From the NCBI RefSeq assembly GCF_023015865.1, contig NZ_JALKBC010000023.1, forward strand, positions 1-40,738: 40,738 bases of DNA, read 5' to 3'. Source of the stretch: Arenibacter sp. F26102. Lineage in GTDB: Bacteria; Bacteroidota; Bacteroidia; Flavobacteriales; Flavobacteriaceae. The position numbers and the translations under genes were made by a program. This document shows positions 26,212-34,455 of the stretch, one piece after another (positions within the stretch are counted from its first letter, which is position 1; every line of letters begins with the position of its first letter). A model generated the notes under the pieces. That model was not told the origin of the DNA. It did no database searches and saw only the letters and a list, made by a program, of their open reading frames with translations.

Positions 26212-26947
26212 TGTTATCTCCAAAAATTTTGATATAGAATTACCACTTACAACAGTGCGAGTATATTTTGCCCATTTCCAAGACATCTCCCACAAAATTG
26301 AAGCTTTTTTAAAAATACTTTCCAAGGAAGAATTAAATAGGGTAAATTGGTTTAAATTCTCCGAGGACAGGATTCGCTTTATTTACTCTAGGGCTATTTT
26401 AAGAATTTTATCTGGGCGCTATTTGGATATGGATCCCAATATGATAAAATTTAAATATAATGAGTATGGAAAGCCTTCATTCTACAATTGTGATCATCTA
26501 GAATTTAATTTATCCCATTCTGGAAATATGGTTATACTAGCCTTTGTTAAAGAGAATCAAATTGGTGTGGATATAGAGCAGATCAAATACAACTTTGATT
26601 GTTTGTCCATTGCTAATAATTTTTTCTCCGATCAGGAAATAAACCAACTTCAAAACATTCCGAAAAATGACCAAAAAATCGCTTTTTATCGATGTTGGAC
26701 CCGTAAGGAGGCTTTCATAAAAGCCGAGGGAAGTGGACTTAGTTTTCCTTTAACTTCGTTTTCTGTGTCCTTGGATTCCGATAGTAAAGCTGAATTGATC
26801 GAGACCAATTGGAGCCATAAAGAAAATAAAGCATGGTCCTTATATTCCTATAGACCAACATCCGAATACATAAGTGCTATAGCTGTTCGTGGAAAAATGA
26901 ATTCTATAGAATATATCGATTTGAATAAATACTTATTTCAAAATTGA
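26204..26947 (+). CDS. Sfp-type 4'-phosphopantetheinyl transferase
   Basis: The product (247 residues from ATG 26204; an upstream TTG at 26192 would add four) has the family motifs: FNLSHSGNM, IGVDIEQI with the Mg-binding Asp and Glu, and CWTRKEAFIKAEGSGL with the catalytic W-x-x-KEA. Length is that of Sfp-type enzymes, not of the short AcpS type. It loads phosphopantetheine from CoA onto the carrier domains of both modules and the stand-alone carrier. It overlaps the thioesterase gene by 8 bases and closes the plus-strand operon. Confidence 0.93.
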   Translation: MSNVISKNFDIELPLTTVRVYFAHFQDISHKIEAFLKILSKEELNRVNWFKFSEDRIRFIYSRAILRILSGRYLDMDPNMIKFKYNEYGKPSFYNCDHLEFNLSHSGNMVILAFVKENQIGVDIEQIKYNFDCLSIANNFFSDQEINQLQNIPKNDQKIAFYRCWTRKEAFIKAEGSGLSFPLTSFSVSLDSDSKAELIETNWSHKENKAWSLYSYRPTSEYISAIAVRGKMNSIEYIDLNKYLFQN

Positions 26948-27051
26948 CCAAAACTTATTGTCTTACCCCTTAACATAACTAAAAATCGCTATCCTGAATA
27001 TTAATTATAGGTCCGCAGGGTTATGTGCAAATCTATTAAATATCCATTTTC

Positions 27052-27142
27052 AACTTCACTATTATTCGGTTATGTTTATAAGTTCTGGGAGATAGGGCTT
27101 AAATTACCTTAATGGAGCTTTATTTTTGTTTCCTTTTTTTAG
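27052..27142 (+). repeat. Upstream part of the direct duplication (right copy)
   Basis: This stretch aligns by eye with 5761-5853, in front of the decayed copy. It presumably carries the promoter of the 133-residue gene. Together with the coding copies the duplication spans roughly 490 bases. Confidence 0.65.
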
Positions 27143-27544
27143 ATGGAAGAATTAAAAGTAGGGGACAAATTATATAATGTAAGTCAAAACGGATTTGGCG
27201 ATTTTTTTAGGTATTCTTTTTCGGAGGTGGTTCGGCTTACCAAAACCTTGGCTGTTTTGGACAATGGGGAGAGATTGAGAAACAAACCTGTAAGATCGCT
27301 TATCAATGGGGATATTGGTTTTGCCCTGGCCAGTAACAGATGGGTGTATTGGCATATAGTTTCCGGTGAAATAGAGGAACTGGCCCAAGAGGAGAGCGAG
27401 AAGATCGTTATTAATGATTGGTTTAAAGATCGTACTTTTAGCGTGCCAGAAAAAAAAATAATCTACAAATTGTTCAAGGAAAAAGGTATTTTGAAAGGGG
27501 CCGATAAAAGCTTGGATCAGACCATAGAACTATTTAAAAAGTAA
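27143..27544 (+). CDS. Conserved small protein of unknown function (intact copy)
   Basis: I do not recognise this 133-residue protein. It is hydrophilic with no signal peptide or membrane segment. The N-terminal half looks beta-rich (GDKLYNVSQNGFGDFFRYSFSEV, TLAVLDNGERLRN, DIGFALASNRWVYWHI), like a small barrel. The C-terminal third is charged and probably helical (EKKIIYKLFKEKGILKG, LDQTIELFKK). A degenerate copy lies at 5854-6243 on the same strand. The two flank the whole NRPS locus. The gene starts with ATG after a T-rich leader. Confidence 0.7.
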   Translation: MEELKVGDKLYNVSQNGFGDFFRYSFSEVVRLTKTLAVLDNGERLRNKPVRSLINGDIGFALASNRWVYWHIVSGEIEELAQEESEKIVINDWFKDRTFSVPEKKIIYKLFKEKGILKGADKSLDQTIELFKK

Positions 27545-27571
27545 AAGGGTTTATCCAATACTGCTATAGTA

Positions 27572-27590
27572 TTACATTGTGATAATGTAA
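27572..27590. repeat. Inverted repeat TTACATT-GTGAT-AATGTAA
   Basis: Perfect 7-base arms surround a 5-base spacer, 27 bases after the stop of the 133-residue gene and about 185 bases before the sulfatase operon. There is no T-run, so a terminator is unlikely. The size and symmetry fit a dimeric regulator site. Confidence 0.35.
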
Positions 27591-27774
27591 GTAACTCGAT
27601 TATGTGAAAAGAATTCTTATTTTAGCTTTTTTGGTTAATTCTTGGATAAAAGAGGAACAATAAGGAATTGTTGTTCCATACTCTAACCGATGAATTGCGT
27701 AACAATGAAAATCTGTGCAAAACCCCAGATATTAATTCATAGGCAGTCCAATATTTTTATTATAAACCAAAGAA

Positions 27775-29628
27775 ATGATATCTAAATTGTTCAAAAATAA
27801 AATAGGTTTAACTATGATTGAAGATAACTTACGTCCATTCGTTTTTTTGGCAAGACATTTCCAGATTCTTGTTTTGGCTGCATTGATCCTGCCAATAATT
27901 TCAACTGCCCAAAGTACTGTAAAGAAAAAACCCAACGTCATCATTGTAATTACCGACGACCAAGGGATGGGGGATTTGGGATGCTATGGAAACCCTTATA
28001 TAAAAACGCCCAACATCGATGCTTTTTATAAAGAGTCGGTCCGACTTAATAATTTTCATGTTTCCACCACATGTGCTCCTACCCGTGGCGCTATTATGAC
28101 TGGGAGACACACGAATAGGATAAATGTATTCCACACTATAACAGGTAGGTCCTTGCTTTTTGAAGATGAGGTTATTTTACCCCAGATTTTGGCTCAAAAT
28201 GGCTATACCAACGGGATGTTCGGTAAATGGCATTTGGGAGATAATTATCCATACCGACCTGAAGATAGAGGATTTCATGAGGTAGTCCGGCATGGAGGGG
28301 GAGGAATCACTCAGGGCCCGGATTATTGGGGTAACGATTATTTTGATGATACGTATTGGCATAATAGTCAAACTCAGAAATACAAGGGTTACTGTACAGA
28401 CGTCTTCTTTTCAGAAGCCATGGACTTTATAGAGGAAAATAAGAACGACCCTTTTTTCTGTTATATCGCCACCAATGCACCCCATGGTCCTTTGAACCTT
28501 CCCAAGGAATATTTGGATATGTATAAAGGTGTTAAAGGTCTGGAGGAATCACAACAACGTTTTTATGGGATGATCACCAATATTGATGATAATTTTAAAT
28601 TATTAGAAAGGAAATTGGATGAATTAAAGATAGCGGACAATACTATCTTGATCTTCATGACAGATAATGGTACCGCTGGAGGAAATAAGGTTTTTGATGC
28701 AGGATTGAGGGGGCAGAAAGGAAGTGAGTATGAAGGTGGACATAGGGTTCCCCTGTTTATCCGCTGGCCGGACGGACAACTTACTGGAGGAAAAGACATT
28801 AATAAGTTAGCCGCGGCTTATGATTTGCTGCCAACCTTTGTGGATCTCTTGGGGCTAGATTTTAATCCTGTAAAACCCTTGGATGGTAAAAGCCTAAAAC
28901 CATTGCTTTATGACCAGGCTGAAGATTGGCCAAATCGGGTGCTCTACATAGATACCCAGAGGCTTCAAAATTTGGTAAAATATAGGAAGTACTCGGTTAT
29001 GGATGACAATTGGCGGTTTGTAAACGGGACTGAACTTTATAACATGAACAGTGATCGTAGTCAGACTAAAAATGTTATTGCACAACACCCAGAGGTGGTT
29101 GAAAAACTAGCCGAAGGTTATGAAAAATGGTGGCAGTCATTTATGGATGAAGGTGTCAACGAACGATATGCTTATATAAAGGTCGGTTCGCCTCAGGAAA
29201 ACCCAAGCCGTATTTCCGCCCATGATATGTTAACAGGTAAATTTGGACATATGTGGCATCAATATGGAGCTGTTAGTGCTACCCAGGCTACGGGAAGATG
29301 GAAAATAGACTTTATTGAAGATGGTGAATATAAAATCAGCCTATACCGATTTCCAAGAGAAAGTGGGCTGGCCATAAATCAAACCTTTCCAGCACAGGAA
29401 AAAATTGTGGAGCTGGACAGGACAATGCCTGCAAGTGTAAAAAATGATTTTGAAAAAGCATACTTATATGTTGCGGACGTGAACCAGACCGCCAAAATTG
29501 AAAATGGACAAAAGGAAGTGTCCTTTACCGCCAAAATTTCGGCAGGAAAATATGATATGGAAGCACAGCTCATAGATAAGGATGACAGGGTGCACCCGGC
29601 TTACTATGTCTATATTGAGAAACTTTAA
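27775..29628 (+). CDS. S1-family sulfatase (secreted), CAPTR active site
   Basis: The 617-residue product has a hydrophobic export segment (about 29-46, ILVLAALILPIISTAQS), so it should be periplasmic or exported. The N-terminal metal-site motif is VIITDDQGMGD (starting near residue 57), and the sulfatase signature is TTCAPTRGAIMTGR with Cys100, the residue converted to formylglycine. GKWHLG and MTDNGT follow, as in S1 enzymes. The C-terminal ~110 residues form an extra beta-rich part (GRWKIDFIEDGEYKISLYRF). It probably removes sulfate esters from marine polysaccharides; the exact substrate is not predictable. The start may instead be ATG 27814. It is first of four same-strand sulfatase genes. 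No maturase gene is in view. Confidence 0.92.
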   Translation: MISKLFKNKIGLTMIEDNLRPFVFLARHFQILVLAALILPIISTAQSTVKKKPNVIIVITDDQGMGDLGCYGNPYIKTPNIDAFYKESVRLNNFHVSTTCAPTRGAIMTGRHTNRINVFHTITGRSLLFEDEVILPQILAQNGYTNGMFGKWHLGDNYPYRPEDRGFHEVVRHGGGGITQGPDYWGNDYFDDTYWHNSQTQKYKGYCTDVFFSEAMDFIEENKNDPFFCYIATNAPHGPLNLPKEYLDMYKGVKGLEESQQRFYGMITNIDDNFKLLERKLDELKIADNTILIFMTDNGTAGGNKVFDAGLRGQKGSEYEGGHRVPLFIRWPDGQLTGGKDINKLAAAYDLLPTFVDLLGLDFNPVKPLDGKSLKPLLYDQAEDWPNRVLYIDTQRLQNLVKYRKYSVMDDNWRFVNGTELYNMNSDRSQTKNVIAQHPEVVEKLAEGYEKWWQSFMDEGVNERYAYIKVGSPQENPSRISAHDMLTGKFGHMWHQYGAVSATQATGRWKIDFIEDGEYKISLYRFPRESGLAINQTFPAQEKIVELDRTMPASVKNDFEKAYLYVADVNQTAKIENGQKEVSFTAKISAGKYDMEAQLIDKDDRVHPAYYVYIEKL

Positions 29629-29695
29629 AATAATAACTTGCCTTACATCATATATTTTCAATGGCTTAGCAAAAATTAGTGAATTGGTTTTGAAC

Positions 29696-31147
29696 ATGAT
29701 TAAAAATATTGCGTTGATTTTCAATTGGTTTCTAGTAGCAGTTTTATTGTTGGGCTGCCAGGGAACTCCAAAAAAAGCGGCATCTGGTACAGCCCAAAAA
29801 GAACGTCCCAATATTATCTTATTGATGGCCGATGACCAAGGCTGGGGTGATACCGGATATAACGTACATCCTCATCTAAAGACTCCTAATTTGGATGCCA
29901 TGGCGGCCAATGGTGCTGTTTTTGAACGTTTCTATTCGGCGTCTGCTGTATGTTCCCCAACACGTGGAAGCGTAATGACGGGTAGGCATCCCCTTCGCTA
30001 TGGAATTTGCCATGCCAACTGCGGCCATATAAAGCCAGAGGAAATTACTTTGGGGGAAATGGTCAAAGATTTGGGCTATACTACAGGGCATTTTGGTAAA
30101 TGGCATCTGGGAACCCTGACTCGTGATATTGTGGAAGCCAATAGGGGAGGAAGGGAAAAATACGACGGGGATTATGCCCCACCCTGGGAACATGGTTTCG
30201 ATGTTAGTTTTGTGACGGAATCCAAGGTGCCTACTTGGGATCCCATGATCACCCCTCCACAATCCTCTGGAGATGTCAATGGGGCTTTAAAAGAAGGGGA
30301 ACCTTTCAATACCTCGTACTGGACAGGTCCGGGCCAAATTGCCAAAGAAAATTTGGAAGGGGACGATTCCAGGGTGATTATGGATAGGGCCATCCCATTT
30401 ATAGAAAATGCCGTAAAAAATGACAAACCATTTTTAAGTATTATTTGGTTTCATACGCCCCATTTGCCGGTTTTGGCAGGGGAGGATGACAGAGCTCCCT
30501 ACGCAGACCTTCCCGAAGATCAGCAACATTATTATGGGGTGTTGACTGCTTTGGATAAGCAAGTGGGGCGCTTGCGGGATAAACTAAAGGAGCTGGGCGT
30601 AGCAGAAAGTACTGTGCTCTTCTATACCAGTGACAATGGTCCCGAGGGAAAACCCGTAACCGGACGACGCACTCAAGGTCTTACAAAAGGGCTCAAAGGG
30701 AGAAAAAGAAGTTTGCATGAGGGCGGAATCCGTGTACCTGGAATTATGGAGTGGCCAGGGAAGATTAAACCTGGTACAAAGGTGGTAACTCCTTGTTTTA
30801 CTTCGGATTATTTTCCGACCATTGCAAATATCCTGGCTGTAGACATTAAGAAAAATAAAAGGCTCTACGATGGGGTGGATATGTTGCCTATAGTAAAAGG
30901 TGAAGTTAAGCGAAGAACGGAACCGATGGCCTTTGATTTTCAAGGACAGGCAGCCCTGATAGATAACGAGTACAAGATTTATAGCGATGATAGTGGAAAG
31001 CGTTTTGCTCTTTATAATATCCGGAATGATATGGGCGAAAATAATAATCTGGCAAATGAGCAACCCACAAAGTTGAACGAAATGGTCGCTTACTGGAATC
31101 AATGGAAGGATTCACAGGAGATGAGTGCTTCGGGCAAGGATTATTGA
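29696..31147 (+). CDS. S1-family sulfatase lipoprotein, CSPTR active site
   Basis: Translation from ATG 29696 gives 483 residues and begins with a lipoprotein signal (FLVAVLLLGCQG, Cys21). A longer open frame from 29582 would overlap the previous gene and bury this signal, so it is rejected. The sulfatase motif is SAVCSPTRGSVMTGR with Cys86, preceded by LMADDQGWGDTG and followed by GHFGKWHLG and YTSDNGPEG. It should act at the cell surface or in the periplasm on a sulfated glycan. It lies 67 bases after the first sulfatase and belongs to the same probable operon. Confidence 0.92.
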   Translation: MIKNIALIFNWFLVAVLLLGCQGTPKKAASGTAQKERPNIILLMADDQGWGDTGYNVHPHLKTPNLDAMAANGAVFERFYSASAVCSPTRGSVMTGRHPLRYGICHANCGHIKPEEITLGEMVKDLGYTTGHFGKWHLGTLTRDIVEANRGGREKYDGDYAPPWEHGFDVSFVTESKVPTWDPMITPPQSSGDVNGALKEGEPFNTSYWTGPGQIAKENLEGDDSRVIMDRAIPFIENAVKNDKPFLSIIWFHTPHLPVLAGEDDRAPYADLPEDQQHYYGVLTALDKQVGRLRDKLKELGVAESTVLFYTSDNGPEGKPVTGRRTQGLTKGLKGRKRSLHEGGIRVPGIMEWPGKIKPGTKVVTPCFTSDYFPTIANILAVDIKKNKRLYDGVDMLPIVKGEVKRRTEPMAFDFQGQAALIDNEYKIYSDDSGKRFALYNIRNDMGENNNLANEQPTKLNEMVAYWNQWKDSQEMSASGKDY

Positions 31148-31213
31148 TTATTTTAGCGACTTCACCATTAAAGAAAAACTGAGATTTAATTCTACATACC
31201 AAAAATAACCTAT

Positions 31214-32743
31214 ATGAGATTACTTTATTGCCTACCCCTACTTAGTATTTTTCTTCTTGGATCCTGTAAGCCATCCGGATCTGAAAAGGTCGCCGAGGCT
31301 GGTGACAAACCCAATATCGTTTTTCTATTCGCCGATGACCAGACCTTTGAAAGTATCAGGGCCATGGGTTTTGATGAAGTCCATACTCCTAATTTAGATC
31401 GATTGGTTAATGAAGGTACTTCCTTTACCCATGCCTACAATATGGGAGGTTGGAACGGTGCCATATGCGTGGCATCACGCGCAATGATCATTTCCGGTTC
31501 CTATATTTGGAATGCCCGGGATAAAAGTGAATTGTGGTCCAAGGGAGACTCTACGGCACTGAACGAGACTTGGAGCCGCTTGATGCAAAAGCAAGGTTAC
31601 GATACTTATATGACAGGAAAATGGCATGTACAGGCACCTGCAGGTACTATATTTAACGATGCCAGACATATACGTCCTGGTATGCCAAAAGATCATGCCA
31701 ATAAATTGGGAGCATCCATAAAGAAGTGGAAAGAGGAATCCGGGGACATGAAGGATTGGAACGACTATATGCCGCTTGGCTATGGCCGACCAACAGGTCC
31801 GGATGATACCGAGTGGTCGCCCACGGACACTTTGCAAGGTGGCTTTTGGGAAGGTGGAAAACATTGGAGTGAAGTGGTACGTGACGATGCACTTTCTTTT
31901 ATAGAAACTGCTAAGCAAAAAGACGATCCTTTCTTTATGTACTTGGCTTTTAACGCCACGCACGATCCAAGACAGGCGCCTCAAAGGTTTTTGGATATGT
32001 ATCCATTGGAAAATATCAAGGTGCCCGAAAATTTCTTGCCCGAATATCCTTGGAAGGATGATATGGGAAATCCCCCTGGTCTTAGAGACGAAGCATTGGC
32101 TCCTTTTCCCAGGACGGAATATGCCGTTAAGGTACACCGTCAGGAATATTATGCCCTTTTAAGTCATATGGACGAACAGATCGGTATAATATTGGACTCA
32201 TTGGAGGCCACCGGCAAAATGGACAATACTTATATCTTTTTCGGAGCAGACCACGGACTTTCCGTTGGCCACCACGGACTGATAGGAAAACAAAGTATGT
32301 TCGACCACAGCATTCGTATTCCAATGATGGTTATGGGGCCAGGTATTCCCAAGGGCAAACGTTTGTCCCAAGATGTGTATTTGCAGGATATTATGGCAAC
32401 CAGCCTTGAGTTGGCAAACATAGAAAAGCCGGATTATGTTCAGTTCAATAGTTTTATGGATATCATTAAAGGAGAAACCCAGGAAAGTCATTATAATGGC
32501 ATTTATGGGGCCTATATCGATGTTCAGCGTATGATACGCAAAGACGGATTTAAACTTTTGGTGTATCCAAAAATAGAAAAGGTGCTTTTGTTCGATTTGG
32601 AAAAAGATCCCAATGAAATGAACGACCTGGCCGATAACCCAGAATATAAGGAAAAGGTAAAAACACTTTTTACCGACCTTTTGGCACTACAAAAAACCAT
32701 GGACGATAAACTAGATCTACAGGATTTCTATAAGAAAATATAA
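31214..32743 (+). CDS. S1-family sulfatase lipoprotein with CVASR active site
   Basis: The 509-residue product has a lipoprotein signal (LLSIFLLGSCKP, Cys18) and the S1 layout: FLFADDQTFES, active-site segment ICVASRAMIISG with Cys85, MTGKWHVQ, FFGADHGLSVGHHGLIGKQ and a C-terminal FDLEKDPNEMNDL. The signature is C-x-A-x-R in place of C-x-P-x-R; Ala at this position is an accepted variant, so activity is expected. The overall look is that of choline-sulfatase or iduronate-sulfatase-like S1 subfamilies. The substrate is not assigned. Confidence 0.9.
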   Translation: MRLLYCLPLLSIFLLGSCKPSGSEKVAEAGDKPNIVFLFADDQTFESIRAMGFDEVHTPNLDRLVNEGTSFTHAYNMGGWNGAICVASRAMIISGSYIWNARDKSELWSKGDSTALNETWSRLMQKQGYDTYMTGKWHVQAPAGTIFNDARHIRPGMPKDHANKLGASIKKWKEESGDMKDWNDYMPLGYGRPTGPDDTEWSPTDTLQGGFWEGGKHWSEVVRDDALSFIETAKQKDDPFFMYLAFNATHDPRQAPQRFLDMYPLENIKVPENFLPEYPWKDDMGNPPGLRDEALAPFPRTEYAVKVHRQEYYALLSHMDEQIGIILDSLEATGKMDNTYIFFGADHGLSVGHHGLIGKQSMFDHSIRIPMMVMGPGIPKGKRLSQDVYLQDIMATSLELANIEKPDYVQFNSFMDIIKGETQESHYNGIYGAYIDVQRMIRKDGFKLLVYPKIEKVLLFDLEKDPNEMNDLADNPEYKEKVKTLFTDLLALQKTMDDKLDLQDFYKKI

Positions 32744-32764
32744 AAAATACCTTAATTAAATATC

Positions 32765-34225
32765 ATGTTCAAAGTTTGTTTGTCATTTATAGCCCTGCTA
32801 ATACTTAGTTGCGGTAGCGCAGTCAATACTAAAGTAGGAGGAGAACGTTCGCCAAATATATTGTTTATTCTAGTCGATGATTTGGGAAAGGAATGGATCA
32901 GTAGCTATGGTGCCGAGGATATCATTACTCCAAATATAGACGCACTGGCCAAATCTGGCATACAGTTTAACAATGTGTATTCCATGCCGCAATGTACCCC
33001 TACAAGGATTGCCCTTCTAACGGGGCAGTATCCTTTTAGGAACGGATGGGTCAATCATTGGGATGTTCCTAGATGGGGTGGTGGAGCCCATTTTGATGAA
33101 ACTGTGAATCCTTCATTGGTCAAAGAGCTTCAAAGAGCTGGTTATGCCACCTGTATTGCAGGGAAATGGCAAATTGATGATTTCAGGGTCGAACCAGATG
33201 CCCTTACCAAAACTGGATTCGATGAATTTTGTATGTGGACTGGTTATGAGAGCGGTATTCAAGCTAGTGCCGAGAGATATCACAATCCGTATATTTATAC
33301 CAAGGCAGGGAGCAAGACCTATCCAGATAGTTTTGGGCCAGACGTATTTCGTGACTTTATAATAGATTTTACAGCGGATAAAAAAGAGGTTCCATTTTTT
33401 GTTTACTATCCAATGGTATTGACACATACTCCATTTGTAAATACGCCCGATGAATCCGCGAAAGACAATATGGGGAAACATAAGGCTATGGTACGTTATA
33501 CCGATAAGATTGTTGGGGAGTTATTGGAGGCATTGAAACAAAATGGATTGTTGGACAATACCATCGTAGTTTTTACTACCGATAATGGTACAACTAGATC
33601 CATTACTGGATCTTATAGGGGCCAAAGTATAGTTGGTGGCAAAGCCAGTACCACCGAACCTGGAATTGCTGCGCCTTTTATAGTTAGTTGGCCAGGGCAT
33701 ATAAAATCCAATCAAGAATCCAATGCACTGATCGATTTTACGGATATTTTGCCCACCTTCTTGGATATAGCCGGGGTTGCTGACAAAAGTGAGTGGACTA
33801 CTGCCAACGCCGATCATTTTATAGATGGGAAATCCTTTAAAAACGTCCTGTACAATAATTCGGATAAATCGGAAAGGGAATGGATTCTAGGAATGGGTGG
33901 TGGTAACAAGGCCCGTTTAACGGAAAATGGCTTGGAAAATCAATATATTTTCAGGGACAGGGTGATAAGAAACGAAGAATATAAATTATATATCGGGTCG
34001 AATAAAAAACCTGAAAAATTCTTCGACCTAAAGAACGATCCATACGAACGGCATAATATTTTGGATAGTCTAAATTCTTCGAAAGAAAAAACGAATTTTG
34101 ATAAGCTCTTAACGGTTGTTAATTCGTTCCCACAAAAGGACAACGACCCGAAATACGTACCAAATCCACCCCAATCGTGGGATGTTGAGATATCGGCAAA
34201 AAGTCAGGAATGGAAAATTGAATAA
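32765..34225 (+). CDS. S1-family sulfatase lipoprotein, CTPTR active site
   Basis: The 486-residue product has a lipoprotein signal (FIALLILSCGS, Cys16), then LFILVDDLGKEW, the signature MPQCTPTRIALLTGQ with Cys77, IAGKWQID and FTTDNGTTRSI. It is the last of the four sulfatases, 21 bases after the third, and is followed by a strong terminator. With its neighbours it forms a desulfation set for a sulfated polysaccharide, but no glycoside hydrolase or SusCD pair is in the window to name the glycan. Confidence 0.91.
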   Translation: MFKVCLSFIALLILSCGSAVNTKVGGERSPNILFILVDDLGKEWISSYGAEDIITPNIDALAKSGIQFNNVYSMPQCTPTRIALLTGQYPFRNGWVNHWDVPRWGGGAHFDETVNPSLVKELQRAGYATCIAGKWQIDDFRVEPDALTKTGFDEFCMWTGYESGIQASAERYHNPYIYTKAGSKTYPDSFGPDVFRDFIIDFTADKKEVPFFVYYPMVLTHTPFVNTPDESAKDNMGKHKAMVRYTDKIVGELLEALKQNGLLDNTIVVFTTDNGTTRSITGSYRGQSIVGGKASTTEPGIAAPFIVSWPGHIKSNQESNALIDFTDILPTFLDIAGVADKSEWTTANADHFIDGKSFKNVLYNNSDKSEREWILGMGGGNKARLTENGLENQYIFRDRVIRNEEYKLYIGSNKKPEKFFDLKNDPYERHNILDSLNSSKEKTNFDKLLTVVNSFPQKDNDPKYVPNPPQSWDVEISAKSQEWKIE

Positions 34226-34251
34226 TTTATTGGCCCTTTTCTAAATCGATT

Positions 34252-34287
34252 AAAAAAAACCCGATGCTAGGCCATCGGGGTTTTTTT
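34252..34287. terminator. Intrinsic terminator after the sulfatase operon
   Basis: Stem CCCGATG (34260-34266) pairs perfectly with CATCGGG (34273-34279) around the loop CTAGGC, with an A-run before and a T-run after (34281-34287). The A-stem-T layout can stop transcription from both sides, which suits its place between the plus-strand sulfatases and the convergent minus-strand oxidase genes. Confidence 0.88.
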
Positions 34288-34455
34288 AATATTTCTTGCT
34301 TCAATTCATTGCGTATGTAGGCTTCCCGATTGTAGAACATAATTGTATTGGGAAACAAATATTGAATTATTGTCAAGCGAATTATTACTTAACTTTTATG
34401 CTTCTGACGTCACTGGGACATTTAAACAATAGGGACTCACTTGGTACAAATCTCC

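Noticed and set aside
6376..26947. Classical iron-siderophore (catechol or hydroxamate) locus
   Set aside because: No isochorismate, dihydroxybenzoate, ornithine hydroxylase or IucA/IucC-type genes are present; any metallophore would have different donor groups.
29582..29695. Longer start for the second sulfatase
   Set aside because: It would overlap the first sulfatase by 47 bases and put about 38 residues before a clear lipoprotein signal starting at 29696.
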